A stretch of 64,000 nt of DNA from NCBI GenBank assembly GCA_007922225.1, contig ML679959.1, forward strand, positions 21,213,230 to 21,277,229, in the 5' to 3' direction. Below, piece by piece: positions 33,813 to 45,340 of the stretch (position 1 is the first letter of the stretch; every line of letters starts with the position of its first letter). The position numbers and the translations under genes are program-made. Under the pieces are notes generated by a model that ran no database searches, was not told the origin of the DNA, and worked only from the letters and a program-made list of their open reading frames with translations. Origin of the DNA: Emydura subglobosa (taxonomy: Eukaryota; Chordata; Testudines; Chelidae).

Positions 33813-33974
33813 CCACTCCAAAATTAATTGTTCCATCTGAGCTGAGACTTCTCAAAATGCTTTCGGCCAATATTTTCTAAACCGTCTAGTGGCTGAGATA
33901 CCCAATTCTCCATCAGCCTTAATGTATAAAGAAGATTCTTCCACTCTTTTCAAGACCCAGGTAAGGGACATCCC
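33813..33974. other. unassigned sequence
   Basis: Short spacer between the palindrome and the SINE tail with no recognised content. Confidence 0.3.
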
Positions 33975-34052
33975 CTTATTATGTGTTTGTAGAGCACCTA
34001 GCTCCATGAGGCCCTGATGTCTGTTTGGGTAACTGTAATATAAATAATAGAT
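33975..34052 (+). repeat. reptile SINE tail
   Basis: TATGTGTTTGTAGAGCACCTAG, CTCCATGAGGCCCTGATG, GGGTAACTGTAATATAAATAATAG. This is the same block order as the better copy at 51440-51553. Confidence 0.65.
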
Positions 34053-34309
34053 CTGCAATACACTAATATCTTAGTTGGTCAAATTGTTGCATTCAAGGTT
34101 AAGAGAATAAGAAATGAGTTTGGTGCATTGTTAAGGTTTTTTAAGAGTATAAGAGCTGCAATCTACCAAATTAATCTTATCATATATTTATATTATGTCT
34201 TTGCAAAAGGTCTCAAAACTCTTCCAAGACCTTATTCATACATCACCATGGAAATGTGACCATCTCGAGGGTCAGACCATGACAGGTGTCTAACAGCCCA
34301 TAGCAACAC

Positions 34310-34590
34310 TAGTAATAATAATACTTGCAGTACTTATATTGTATTTTATACTTTCAAAGCTCTTAAATGAATTAATTACAGCTCTACAGAAGAGATTCGG
34401 ACAGGATGTGAAGAAGAAAATCGTATCAATTTGAAACTACAAGGGGAATTTAGAGAGACATAATGTAATTACTCAATTTGGAATCTGGCCAAGATACCAC
34501 TGTTAAAAATGCCATGGGATCTTTAATGACCACAAGTGGTCAGGACCTTGGCTTTTTATCTCTGCTGAAACCTGAGGAAAACCCCACCAA
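34310..34590. repeat. old dispersed repeat with GGGATCTTTAATGACCAC motif
   Basis: TAATAATAATACTTGCAG and TTTATACTTTCAAAGCTCTTAAATG at 34310-34378 look like a reversed SINE tail. They are followed by TTGAAACTACAAGGGGAATTTAG, ACTCAATTTGGAATCTGGCC, ATGGGATCTTTAATGACCAC and GGTCAGGACCTTGG. I recall the GGGATCTTTAATGACCAC block from repeats in distant vertebrates, which suggests an ancient family, but I cannot name it. Confidence 0.4.
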
Positions 34591-35143
34591 AATGTATTCA
34601 ATCAGCCACCTGAAAGGGATGATTAGAACCAATTAAATTTCCTTCCCAGGTACCTCACAGCAATACTCTGCGGGTTAGGCTCAAAAACCCTGGCAGAGCT
34701 CATTTGAGTCAGAATTCAAGAACTTCAAACCTCCTTCCAATTAAAACAGTTCCAATTTTTGGTGATATTTACAAAGGATTCACCTCTTACGTGAATTAAC
34801 GGATCTTAATTGGGTTAAAATGCCCAAGCAATCTGCCATCTCAACCGCTCCCCCCTCTCCGTTTGCTAAAATAAGCACTTCAAGCGTCTGTATTGCTGAA
34901 CTAGAGGATTACTTCTTTCCAATTTAGAAGTGTTAACGCAACATAGAAATGTAAATGTCACAAGGACCAATTTTATGATGCACAAAAGGGGAACCGCTAA
35001 CTGTAGAGGATTATGCGTGAGAGAGACGGAGAGACATCACAGTCCCTTTCCTGCCATTCCAGTGCCTGCAGGAGGGCAGGATAAGTGTAAAGTGCTGGAA
35101 TAAGTGCTATAGCTCCCCCCAATGGTGTTTTTATCAATACAGC
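34591..35143. other. unassigned sequence
   Basis: A short GAGAGAGACGGAGAGAC purine run lies near 35018-35034. No gene or repeat family is recognised. Confidence 0.3.
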
Positions 35144-35737
35144 GAGTTGGGAAACAGAATTTCAGTTCCATGAACATTTTTGAGTTTGGGTAATTTTTTC
35201 ATCCCAAATTGGAATGAAAAGCCAAAAAAAAAAACAAAAAAACCCTCTACATTATTCACAGAACTGAAATTCCACAATATTTTATCTTGGAAACACAGAA
35301 GCGTTTCTGCAGTGGAAACATTTTGGTGTTTCTGAAACAAAATTTGTTACCCAGCATCCCCGGCAGCTGGAGAATCGGCTGCCTGGGAGCTGGGCAGTTC
35401 ACGGAGCCTGGCTCAACCCACCAGACAGGGTGCAGGGGAACTGGGAATCCTTGGAAGTCAAGCAGCCTTGCCTGGCAGGCTACTCAGGAGCTGGGAGCCC
35501 AGTAACACTGAGAATCCCAGTTCCACAGCAACCCAGCTGGTGGGAAGCCCGGGCGTCCCAGATCCCTGGCTCTGTGGCTGAGCCAGAGCTTTCCAGCAGC
35601 CTGCCATCAGGGGAGGGCTACAGCAAAGCTGGGGATCCTGGAATCCAAGAAGCCATGGAGCTGGAAATTATTTTCATTCAGAAAGCATCAATGTTGTGGA
35701 CACCGAATTTCCCAGTGGAAAATTCCCAACCAACTCT
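35144..35737. mobile_element. TIR element, AT-rich arms around a GC-rich core
   Basis: GAGTTGGGAAACAGAATTTCAG at the left and GAATTTCCCAGTGGAAAATTCCCAACC at the right are imperfect inverted ends. The arms carry AAACATTTTGGTG-type words as in the AT-rich family. The core at 35355-35670 is strongly GC-rich with repeated AGCTGGGAG, CCCAG and GGAATCC words. Frames in the core (35430-35762) come from this composition and show no domain. It reads as one composite non-autonomous element of about 590 bp. Confidence 0.45.
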
Positions 35738-36830
35738 AATAGCAAGTTATTTTGTCCTCTGAGTCATCGAGGGCATTAGCATCTCTCTCATGGCCACAGA
35801 GCACAATTTTCTCACAAAAGACTTGCTTTCAGATCTGGTTTGCTCTCTGCCCTTATTGTTCCAGCCTCAGCAACACTGCTTACGATTTCGATGTGGTTTT
35901 CATCGAGTCATCATTTGACAATATCATCTACATAGCACTGAGTTCCAAGATTGCTTTCAACACTTGTTCCACCGCTCTTTGCCAAATCACAGGAACTGAT
36001 GCTACTCCAGGGGACACTCTGTTTATTACAGAAGCAGTCCCTTCTGGGTATTCCTTGTACAAAATTTAGGGCCCACTTCCCTTTGTAAATAAGCACAAGG
36101 TAAGTCCAACTTTTTTAATTTCTGTCCTTCAACAGTGTAGTGAAAACATCTTCTCTCCATGGTAAGAGGTATTTGTTTACTTTGAAAAGATTAATTGTTC
36201 ATTTGAAATCATCCCCAATCCTTACATCCCATTCTTCTCTAACACATGTACAATCAGCACAGCCCATCACCATGTAGTACCTTATATTCAAAACTCCATT
36301 ATGCTCGAATATTCCCAGCTCCAGTTCAGCTGAAAGTATAAGGAATTATGTGTGTCTTTGGTAGCCATCTTCCAGCATTAGTATGGCTTGAACACCCATT
36401 AGTTTATCCACACCACTACTGCAAACTACATGCCTTTCCATGGAGCCTTGTTAAGTCATTCCCATGACTTTACTATCTAGCTCAGTATTCTATTCTGTCT
36501 AGGTTCTTGTCCTCCACTCATCACGATAGTATCTGAGTGCCTTCCAGTAGTGCATTAAAAGATGTAACTAACATTTGTCACATGGGGTTTGCTTGTTCTC
36601 TCATCCTCTCCCCCAGGGAAGAAATGGAGGAGTTGCTCCATTCCCAGATACACCTGCTCTGCTCTATGACAATTTCTGATCTTTGTATTCAGCTTCACCA
36701 TGCAGAATCCATGCTGGCTTTATTTCTATGTGCATATGACTGAATAGAACAGGCAATAGAATACACAAAAAGGACAGCTCTCAATAACTGTTCATCATCA
36801 TCCGAGAGACCACTGAAATTGGAGGCACTA
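35738..36830. other. unassigned sequence
   Basis: No gene or repeat landmark. The plus frame 35752-36069 (105 codons) overlaps a minus frame at 35911-36096 and has no recognisable domain. Confidence 0.3.
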
Positions 36831-36918
36831 GGTCTGACTCTCCTCTCAATTACACCAGTGCAATTCCATTGACTTTTGTGGATTTACACCACTGTAAATG
36901 AGATCAAGATCAGACCCG
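36831..36918. mobile_element. palindromic MITE-like element (Chompy-like)
   Basis: GGTCTGACTCTCCTCTCAATTAC opens and AGATCAAGATCAGACCC closes. ATTACACCAGTGCAATTCC and GATTTACACCACTGTAAATG are the inner arms around CATTGACTTTTGTGG. The ends GGTCTGA and TCAGACC are exact inverted repeats. Confidence 0.65.
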
Positions 36919-37371
36919 TTCCAATACTAAGAGATTCCCTGCCACTTGCATTTATTTCCAATCAATACCTGATCTTTTCCAGGGTTTACCTTCCAGATAC
37001 TGTATATTCATCTATTTGCATACACAAAGCACTGCCAGAGAATTGGCAGAGAACTTTTCCTGTGGTGCCTGAACTACTGTATTCTTCCATCTGAACGTGT
37101 CACAGTTGCATTTTCTTTTGGACATGCTCTGTATATGCCCTTTTAACAGCACATCCAATGCAACTCTCCTTTGAAACAACAATCATCTGCTTCACATTCA
37201 ACTCAGCCATTTATAATTAGTTGTTCACTCAGCACAAAGTTAGTGTGGCATAACTTTGGCATACACCACTCTTAACTTGGGCCATTTCTTCTGTGTCTTT
37301 TGCTGCACCCCCACTCCAAAGGAGTTTACAGGGGATTGAGCCAATTGCAGTCCTCTGATCTAGAGAAAAGG
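36919..37371. other. unassigned sequence
   Basis: Nothing recognised beyond short anonymous frames. Confidence 0.3.
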
Positions 37372-37665
37372 AGCAGCTCTAATTTACACTAGTGACGGAG
37401 CAGGTGTAGCTCAGCCCATCAATAACCTTTCCCCTGGAATGCCCCCTCCCATACCTTCTGTTGTGGGGAGATGGCGGGAGGGCTGGTGTTGGAGGTGGCT
37501 ACCCAAGTGGAGAATTCCCTTACACAGGGGGAATTCTGCACTGGCCATCTCTGGCCACTTAAATCCACTAGCACAAAGTGGCCATGGCAGCCTGGAGAAT
37601 CTGGCTCGGGGTGGGTAGAAGTGGATTTCTCCAGGTTCCCAGTGATATACTTCCTGCACAAAATA
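37372..37665. repeat. diverged repeat related to the MITE families
   Basis: AGCTCTAATTTACACTAGTG and GGAGCAGGTGTAGCTCAG at the left, and AATCCACTAGCACAAAGTGGCC with GGAGAATCTGGCTCGG at the right, are end-like words of the short palindromic families. The interior is GC-rich (CCCCCTCCCATACC), and overlapping frames on both strands here have no domain. Confidence 0.3.
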
Positions 37666-40360
37666 AGCCTGATTTTCTAGTGCTCTTCACCTTGTGTAGT
37701 CATTTACACTTTTCAAAGCAAATACAAATTGGGTGCTAAATGCTACCAGATCAGGACAGTAGCATCTGTGCACAGAAGTAAGAGTCTGAATAAGTGCAGA
37801 ATCAGGCCCAGTATTACCAGTGTCACCCACTGCCCTCTTATATAGGAAAGATTTCTGTCCTCAATAAAGTCAAGCAGTAATACACATTTAAACAGTTCCA
37901 GGTACTACTATACCCATTACATTTTCTTCCACTTGCAGACAGGACCACACCACATGCCACTATCAGTCTGACACCTCTGTCATTCAATCACCTTTTGATA
38001 AACCAGGAGGAAATAATCAAACTAGATCTAGTGCATCCAGTGAAACCTTTCATTGAATGAAACCTCACTGTGCCTGGGACTGGGGACTGGAGCCCGGAGC
38101 CCAGAACTAAGGGAACAGCAGGGAGCTCAGAGAAGAGAAAGAAACAATTATTAGGGGGTGGCAGGAATCATCCAGGGAAGAGAGGCTGTATTTTTAGGGT
38201 AGATATAGCAAACCTGAAAATAAGTAATTCTTCTGGCCTTGTGCCAATATGAGGAGAATGAGCTGCTTTATGTAGACTGAGCTGTGTAGTGAGGATAACT
38301 TGAGGAAATGTGGATGTCTCTGTCCCCAGTAGAGACTTTGGCTTGTGGGGGGACATTGCAAGTTCTTTCCTTCTTTGTCTTTAACAGTAAGTATCAATTT
38401 ACGATTCCCTTAATACTCTCCATACATCCATCTTACCTATCCTTCTCTTTCCGTTCCCACCCACTTCCCTCTATCTGCAATGTTGTAATGGGATAGGAGC
38501 TTGGAGTGCGATGGGGGAAGAAAATTGCATGCTGAATCCTGGGTTCTTCATTAGGGAGTGGGTGAAGAAGGGAATCAAATGGCTTTGCAGAAGGGTTTAA
38601 AGTGCAGTGAATTACCCCAGGAAGCTGAGAAAAGGAAAATATAGGCTGAATAAAAGAAACCAAACCACTCAACCCTTTCCTGAGTGTGTTGGGCACAAGT
38701 ATAGACATGATCATTAAGAGTAGGTTTCAAAACCAATTTAAAAAGCTCTTTACCCATACAATAACATACAAAGCATGTTTGCATCTTGAGCCCCACTAGT
38801 CAGAGGACTTCAGCATAACCTGACAGTCATCTTTCAATTCCCAAAGCACTGTGAATGATGCAGTCTTTGGACACTGTATAGGAGAAGACCACAATGCAAA
38901 CTTTGTAGATTTTATATGTCAGAACTTAAGTCCATACAGTGTATGTCCTGTTTTTTCCATAATATAGAGCAGGGGTTGCTCTTCAGGTCTGGTTATGGAC
39001 CAGGACCATAACCAGTTCTGGTAAAAGCCAGAGAAGTGGGTGTGGGAATTCATATTCCCCTCTTCAGCAGAATAAAACAAGGGCACAATCTAGCCCTTAA
39101 TTATAAAGAATAAGTTTTTATTTGTCAAAAGTCTCACCACCCTCAGTTTGGGGTGGACAAAGGAAAGAATCATGCAGAGCATTTCCCTTGGGAGGTCTCA
39201 GCACCAGTCAAAACAGAGGAAATGATGCATCGACTCCCTCCATAACAGGATTGATTATATTTCCCCACAACCTTCTGTTGTATGATCCAATTTCTTCTTT
39301 GCCAGATGAGATCTTTTAGTGAAAGGGAAGGAATCCAGTTTCATCAGGAAGCCTTTGAACAAGCTGTCAGCATATCAATGATTTATAATAGCGCAGGTGA
39401 AACACCTTATTTCACCATTTGTCCGTAGACCACTATTGGTTGCCAGTCAGAATGAAAACTTGACCCCAGGTGGCAGCTAGAAAGGTCAAGTTGATGTGTT
39501 TTGATGTAGAGATAATCAAGCCACAAGAAAAAAAGCTCTATCTGAAAAGGAATGCCAGTTCCTGGATGAGGACTGAATTATTTAGGACATATTTTTTCCT
39601 AAAAGAAGCAAGTTAAATGTTATATCATTTTATATAATATGCAGTTTCCAGTGTAATTTCTACTCTGCTCACTACAGTGTATGAGGAAATTAACTGGGAG
39701 ATTAGTGATTCTCCACTTCTTTCCAAGTGAGCCAAAGACAAATTAAAAAGGCCACAGCTAAAGAAAAAGACCATACTACGTGGTAAAAGAATGAATGTTT
39801 TCAAACTTACTCCAGTTTGGAGATGGCAAGTTTTGAAAATGCTAACTCCACTCAAACTGTGCAAGTTCAAAATTTGAAACACCACGTAACCTTTTGCAGC
39901 TCAGCTGAGAGAGCCATGAAGGAGAGTATGTCGAGGTTTTCCAGCAGAGAGGGCAAAAGGAGAGCCAAAACCGTGGACCATCGGGCGAAGAGTTAGCCAG
40001 AAGCACAAAGAAATTCAAAAGGTGCTTTGGATGTACCAGCTACAGACACACAGGGTGCGAAAGCATGAAGAATGATAGATGAGACACCTGGAAGCAGAAC
40101 AAAAAAGATAGCTTAAGGAGAAAGAATAGAAGAACCTGGAAGATTATGAAGACTAGGGACAATGCAGTAGAATGAGAAAGAGATGGAACCCAGGATGCTA
40201 GAATTCTGAGAAAGAAATGGGCCCATGGACGTCCAGGGGTCTCTCTGAAGAGGTAATGCCAAGTACAATAAAAAGAGACCAGCTTTGAGAGACAAGGTCT
40301 AGCAGTCCTGAACACAAGACTTGTGCTGTGCAATGAAAAGTAATTTCTAGAAAGCAAACA
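37666..40360. other. unassigned; perfect 10-bp hairpin at 38989-39015
   Basis: CTGGTTATGG (38989-38998) and CCATAACCAG (39006-39015) are exact inverted repeats with a 7-base loop. Otherwise no repeat family or exon is recognised. Minus-strand frames at 40040-40357 are rich in F, L and S because the complementary strand is A/G-rich, and are not convincing. Confidence 0.3.
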
Positions 40361-40600
40361 TTAGCTGGTCAAAAATGTTTCAACCAATTACAGCTTTTGG
40401 ACCAAAATGAAAATGGTTGTGAAAGTTTTTTATCTTGTTCCAAATATCATAGTTTTTCAAAGAAAAACAGAAAACCCACAAATGTTTTGGTTTAGGAAAG
40501 CTGACAGTATTTTAATTTCTCTCTAAAATTTTTACAGGAAACTTAGAAAAAAATTTATAAACCACAAATATATCAGTATTTTTTTGACCATGTCTCAAAA
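40361..40600. mobile_element. AT-rich TIR element, left end AGCTGGTCAAAAATGTTT
   Basis: AGCTGGTCAAAAATGTTTC at 40363 is the left terminus of the AAAATGTTT family. It is followed by GACCAAAATGAAAATGG and AAATGTTTTGGTTTAGG; the right end is not well defined and may be TTTTTTTGACCATG at about 40580-40593. Confidence 0.5.
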
Positions 40601-40942
40601 GACACCTTCTAAATGTTCCCCAAACAATTTAGACTCAACCTTCCTACTGATGATACTCAGATCCCTAATGCAGTTGGACAGTGGGAAACTCTATATAGCA
40701 GGGGTCTACGGAGAGTGACCACCATTCAAATAATTTACCTAGAATTTCTGCATGGTGCTGCTTGTGGGTAAATATTTACTTGCTGCCCAGCTTCTGAAAT
40801 GATCTGGAAATGAAAAGAAAAAATAAATAAATAAAGCCGCTACCCTGAATCATAATGTAGAACCCAATGTAACTAAAATCACAACATTTTTTAGCAATCT
40901 TAAAATCTAGAACCATCGGGTTTAAAGATCCTCTCCTGCATT
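40601..40942. other. unassigned sequence
   Basis: An (AAAT)n run at about 40818-40835 is the only structured feature before the duplicated segment at the assembly gap. Confidence 0.3.
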
Positions 40943-41046
40943 TAAGATGGACACACACTCAGCATGTTAAACTATGTCTCTATTAAGATNNNNNNNNNNT
41001 AAGATGGACACACACTCAGCATGTTAAACTATGTCTCTATTAAGAT
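40943..41046. other. 10-N assembly gap flanked by perfect 47-bp duplicate
   Basis: Bases 40943-40989 and 41000-41046 are identical over all 47 positions (TAAGATGGACACACACTCAG to TCTATTAAGAT), with exactly ten N at 40990-40999. The simplest reading is two contig ends that overlap but were not merged, so the second copy is probably not real and true continuity runs through a single copy. A genuine tandem duplication across a sequencing gap is the alternative. Confidence 0.85.
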
Positions 41047-41116
41047 AATTGGTTTTGTTTGATCAAAATTGCAGACTCTTACAGGATTTCATGACTGATG
41101 ATACTTATAGCCCAGC

Positions 41117-41120
<4 letters not shown>

Positions 41121-41154
<34 letters not shown>
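41121..41154. repeat. homopolymer run of 34 A
   Basis: Thirty-four A in a row, 75 bases from the assembly-gap duplicate. No SINE or LINE body is recognised upstream, so it is not clearly a retroposon tail. Runs this long are error-prone in assembly, so its length is uncertain. Confidence 0.8.
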
Positions 41155-41156
<2 letters not shown>

Positions 41157-41585
41157 TTGTCTTTGTTTGTGAGACTGATAATGGAATGAGATGACTGAAA
41201 CAGAAGAAACAGATTCCGTTTCTACTGGGTCAAATTCAGCACTGGAAAAAGCAGGAAACGTGCATTGAACATAATAGAAAATATCTCTGCTCACCCTGGT
41301 GCTGCATTTAAAGCTCTTTCTGAGATCAGAAGTGTTAAAAGATAATACTATATCCACTACAGGTTTTGCCTATTAGGTAAGAGGAAAGTCTTCTTTAGTA
41401 TCCCACAGAAACCCGGTCCATTTCCTTCTGCCTCATAACAGGGCTATGATAGCCTAGCCTTGGGATATGTTACATCACATAGGTAAATGAAGTGAAATAA
41501 TACACCATCAGCACTATTAATTGAAAAATGCATACTGTTTTACTTCCATCTAGTAAAATATTCATGGGTCTAAAACTCACATTCC
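41155..41585. other. unassigned sequence
   Basis: No gene or repeat recognised between the A run and the CR1 copy. Confidence 0.3.
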
Positions 41586-42336
41586 AGATTCATAGATTAG
41601 CAAGCCAGAAGGGACCATTGTGCTAATCTAGTCTGACCTCCTGCATAACATAGGCCATTGGACTTCCCTGAATTTATGCCTGTTTGAACAAGAGCATCTC
41701 TTTTAGAAAAACATCCAATCTTAATTGTCAATGACGGAGAATCCACCACAACCCTTGGTAAATGGTACCAATGGTTAATTATTTCCACTGTTCAAAATTG
41801 GCACCTTGTTTCCAGTCTGAATTTGTCTGGCTTCTACTTTAAGCTATTGCATTGTTTTATATCTGACTGATAGTTTGAAGAGCTCTCTGTTATCAAATTT
41901 CTGTTCCCCATGTATGTTCCCCATTATCGCCACCTTTTAACTTTCTCACCGATAAACTGAATAGATAGTGCTCCTTGACCCTCTCACTGTAAAAAAGGAT
42001 TTCCAATTCTTTAATCATTCTCATAGCTCTTCTCTGAATCCTCTCCAATTTTCCCACATTCTCCTTGAATTGTGGACACCAGAATCAGACAGTATTTCGG
42101 CAGTGGTCACGTTAGTAGTGTATCCCTACTCAACATTCTTCTGTTTATACATTCAAGGATCAATTGTGTTAGCCCTTTGGTCCAGAGTGTCTCACTGGCA
42201 GCTCACAGTCAGCTTATTATCCAGCATGCCCCCTCCCCCCCAAGCCCTTCAGAGTCACTTCTTCCCAGACGAAAGTTCCCCATCCTGTCCGGCCTTCATT
42301 CTTGTTTTCTAGATGTATGATTTTACATTTAGCTAT
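41586..42336 (-). repeat. CR1 LINE 3' part, 5'-truncated
   Basis: The plus strand begins GATTCATAGATTAGCAAGCC, AAGGGACCATTGTGCTAATC and TAGTCTGACCTCCTGCATAA, and runs through AATCCACCACAACCCTTGG, CCAGTCTGAATTTGTCTGG, CTCTCCAATTTTCCCACATT and ATTGTGGACACCAGAATC to ATTTTACATTTAGC. These blocks are in the same order as in the nested copy at 22668-23719, but this one stops before the reverse transcriptase box. It is clearly more diverged than the nested copy. Confidence 0.9.
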
Positions 42337-42827
42337 TGACTTTCAAGTACCTATAGATGCTGTCGAATATAAATGCTATGTTGTTATAATTTCAGCTGGA
42401 CAATAATTTACCATGGACAATTTATGCTGGGGAGAATATGTTAGAGTATTACACATCCCTGGAAAAACAAGTGAAACTCAGCAAGTGTTGAATACATTGA
42501 GTCCCTTGCAGTTTAGTGGGTGGAGGCCTTTCAAATGAGACCTTGAAAACTGATATCCTCTCTGCATAGATATTAAGGTTTTGTTCCTAAGCATCTGCAG
42601 CTCTCATTACTGGCTTGTGTCCCTACTGATGATTCACCAGCCCTGTGGTAACAGTAAATTTTGTGCCAGAGTCCTAGCCAATATACATATTAATTATTCA
42701 TGTAGTCTGGTTCCTATGATAGATGATATAGCTATTAGCATGTACCTTTTCTCAGAGCATTTACTCTCTCTGTCTAATCTATCTATCCATCTATAGGAAG
42801 AGGCAGGAGATATATAATGTAATATGT
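42337..42827. other. unassigned; short (ATCT)n at about 42776-42795
   Basis: Unique-looking sequence with a short TCTATCTATCCATCTATAG microsatellite just before the next SINE. Confidence 0.4.
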
Positions 42828-42952
42828 AATGTATTTGTATTCCACAGTGCCTAGGGCCTCTAGTCTTAGCCCAGAGCCCCATTGTGCTAGGAGCAGTACA
42901 AACACAGAACAAAGAGACAGCTCCTCCCCAAGAGGCTAACAATCTGACTATT
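42828..42952 (-). repeat. reptile SINE tail, minus strand
   Basis: The plus strand gives the complement of the family: TTTGTATTCCACAGTGCCTAGG, CCCCATTGTGCTAGGAGCAG, TACAAACACAGAACAAAGAG, ACAGCTCCTCCCCAAGAGG, CTAACAATCTGAC. This is the most complete copy in the window, extending into the AGATTGTAAG-type part. Confidence 0.75.
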
Positions 42953-43034
42953 TACTACGTATTTTCACTTCTCTAGGGGCTGCCTGAAGTACTAGGGGCT
43001 GCCAGAATACTTCAAATAAAAACAGACTCATGGT
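42953..43034. other. unassigned spacer
   Basis: It contains a short direct near-repeat, GGGGCTGCC at about 42976 and again at 42994. Confidence 0.3.
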
Positions 43035-43216
43035 ACACCTGTGAGGTAGGCATCATCATCTCCATTTTATAGACAAGAATGTTGAGGAACAGAAGGGTTA
43101 AGTGACTTGGCTAATGTCATTCAGCAAGTCAGTGGCATAATTAGGAAGAGGAGTCAGAAATGAAACCCTGGAGTCCTGAACTTCTAATCTTCTGCTTTAA
43201 CCTTGAAACAATACTC
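43035..43216 (-). repeat. MIR/CORE-type SINE, nearly full length
   Basis: The plus strand shows CACCTGTGAGGTAGGCATC, ATCTCCATTTTATAGACAAG, GGTTAAGTGACTTGGCTAATG, AGCAAGTCAGTGGC, and then the reversed head GAAACCCTGGAGTCCTGAAC with TCTGCTTTAACC. All parts of a MIR-type SINE are present in reverse order. Confidence 0.8.
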
Positions 43217-44845
43217 CCCTCCAGAAAGTTAAAGTTTATTTTTTTAAAACACCATTCATATTAAATTACTGTAAGATACATCAGAAGAAAGTCAGTTTTT
43301 CAGAGGTATCAACGCTAATTCTCTATAACATTTCAGAGTGTATTCTCATCTTGACACATGAAGATTTATGTATTTATTCTCTGTGCAGTGAAATGGGAAT
43401 AAAAGAGTAGAAATGAATCAGCACACACCCTCATCCCAACCCCTTACATTTCTGTTAGTGCATTTAGATTAGGGAGTTTAATAACATGTCTTTAAATAAA
43501 ACCAAAAAATCTCAAACCATATGAACAATGGCAGAACCTTTGGAGGCCTTGTGAAAGATTAAATTTCCAACTGGGATAACAAGACAAGGCCAAAAACACA
43601 GCTGATTAATGACGTGGAGGAAAGTTTCCATATGGGCTCACAATTATCAACTGCCTCTCTGCTTATAAACAAGCCACCAAATAATCAGCTTTGCTGTTTT
43701 TTCCAGATTTCTAATTATAAATATAACTTCACTGCTGAGGAGGTGAACTTTGTAGGACTGCAGCATCTTTTTCATAAGGATAGACTTATCCAATAATACA
43801 ATCTACATGTCCTTTGAATATGCTATGTCTTCCAGGCACCATGCCAGCTGTGATGGCCCATCCTCCTTGCAACATGCGAATCAGATTGCCCTATTCTCCA
43901 GGCACTGCACCGGCTGGGACGAGCTCCTTCCCCACACACCATGCCAGTTTTCTTTCTTCAAATATAAATGTAACATGTACCATGCTCACAGGCCTGGAAC
44001 ATCTGCGTAACTAGCCAGTGTGACACGTTTAGGCCCTACTTACGCTCATAATATCTGTGTGAAACCATCACTTTTCTCTGTGTGAATTTTCACAAGAAAG
44101 ACTGAAAATTCTGCATGAAAACACATGAGCTGAAGCAAAGGCAACATTTCTGATTTGTCACTAGAAAACCAAGTTTTGTGGTGCAAACCAGAAGGCTGAT
44201 GAGGGAAAAGGAATTAGTAATAAAGATCTCAGACACACACAAAATGATTAAATTGAATTAACTGCTGATGAGACTTCAGAGGATGCACTTAATGACGGGT
44301 TTCATGATGGGCAGATGCCTGTGCACAGCTTTCATGCGCACTAGAGCACGCAGCATGCATTCCACTATAAGGCATATCTGAGCTCCTTTTTTATATTAAT
44401 TAGGACATACATATGTAGCAACTGGGGAGCACTCAGGAAGGGGAGGGCACATGCAAACGTGGCTTTAAGACACTGTTGTATTCCTCCCAGCCCACAATCC
44501 TATGCCTGCTCTGCACGGGACCAACACAAACTGGAGCAATTTAAGGGGCCATTTTGGCAGCCTGGGATCAGCAGAGTACAGGGATGCCCTGGGCCACCTC
44601 CTTTCCCTCCCCAGCCCTGCCCATGCTGTGTGGTGACGTAGGAATTGTTCTGGCAGCTCTATGCCACCCCAGGATTCCACTACAGTCTGGGAACAGATCC
44701 ACTGACTTAATGGAAGTTTAGCAACATGGATCAGCACAAAGGAGAGGATCTGGCCCTTAGTTTCTTATTATGAACAGAATGAGAGTTTGCAAACCAGAAG
44801 TAGAGTTCTCCTTTTCAGTACTTCCATCCCTTGATGTTAATAATG
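43217..44845. other. unassigned; MITE scrap at 44697-44758
   Basis: CCACTGACTTAATGGAAG and GAGGATCTGGCCC at 44697-44758 are the centre and right end of a MITE. At 43807-44014 two overlapping frames have no domain. No exon is supported. Confidence 0.3.
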
Positions 44846-44870
44846 CCCCCCCACCCCACCCCGCCCACCC
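44846..44870 (-). other. potential G-quadruplex motif (minus strand)
   Basis: The plus strand is five C runs of 3 or more separated by single bases. On the minus strand this is GGGTGGGCGGGGTGGGGTGG followed by more G, which satisfies the four-run pattern with one-base loops. Biological role unknown. Confidence 0.6.
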
Positions 44871-45340
44871 AGTACTGACAGAGCGCTCTTTACTCTGTGA
44901 AAACTGTGTCCCAGCACTAGAGGCCTGCATGGCTGAAATGATTTGGGGGAGCTCTTCCCGTGAACACACACACATCATTGATGACTTACACGCTACTTCA
45001 CTTTGCCACTGTTCTGCTCAGCATGCCTATAACTGTCTTAGAAAGTAGCACTGTTTCTAGTCAGACGCAGTTGTTCACATTGCAGTCATGCTGGCAGGTA
45101 TTGTACAATCTCATCTCTCTACTCCATATATCAGGAAGCAAGTGTCACACTGAGGAAAAGTTGCTCGAAAAGAATCATACAGGTACCCATTCTGAGGGAG
45201 CAAGTGAAAATGAAAATCACTAGAATGCCGCCAGATTTAGGATTGGTTACAAATAGAAACTCAAACCACGTTTTCTGAAAGATTTGCTAAGGGTCATAAA
45301 TCTTTCCAGGGAACCTATATGGCCCTCATTACCACACTAT
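44871..45340. other. unassigned sequence
   Basis: No repeat family or exon recognised. Confidence 0.3.

Noticed and set aside
40040..40357. 105-codon minus-strand frame as a membrane protein
   Set aside because: The F/L/S-rich composition follows from an A/G-rich plus strand, and a second minus frame overlaps it.
41121..41154. Poly-A tail of a processed pseudogene
   Set aside because: No coding remnant or target-site duplication is visible upstream, and the nearby assembly gap makes the local sequence unreliable.
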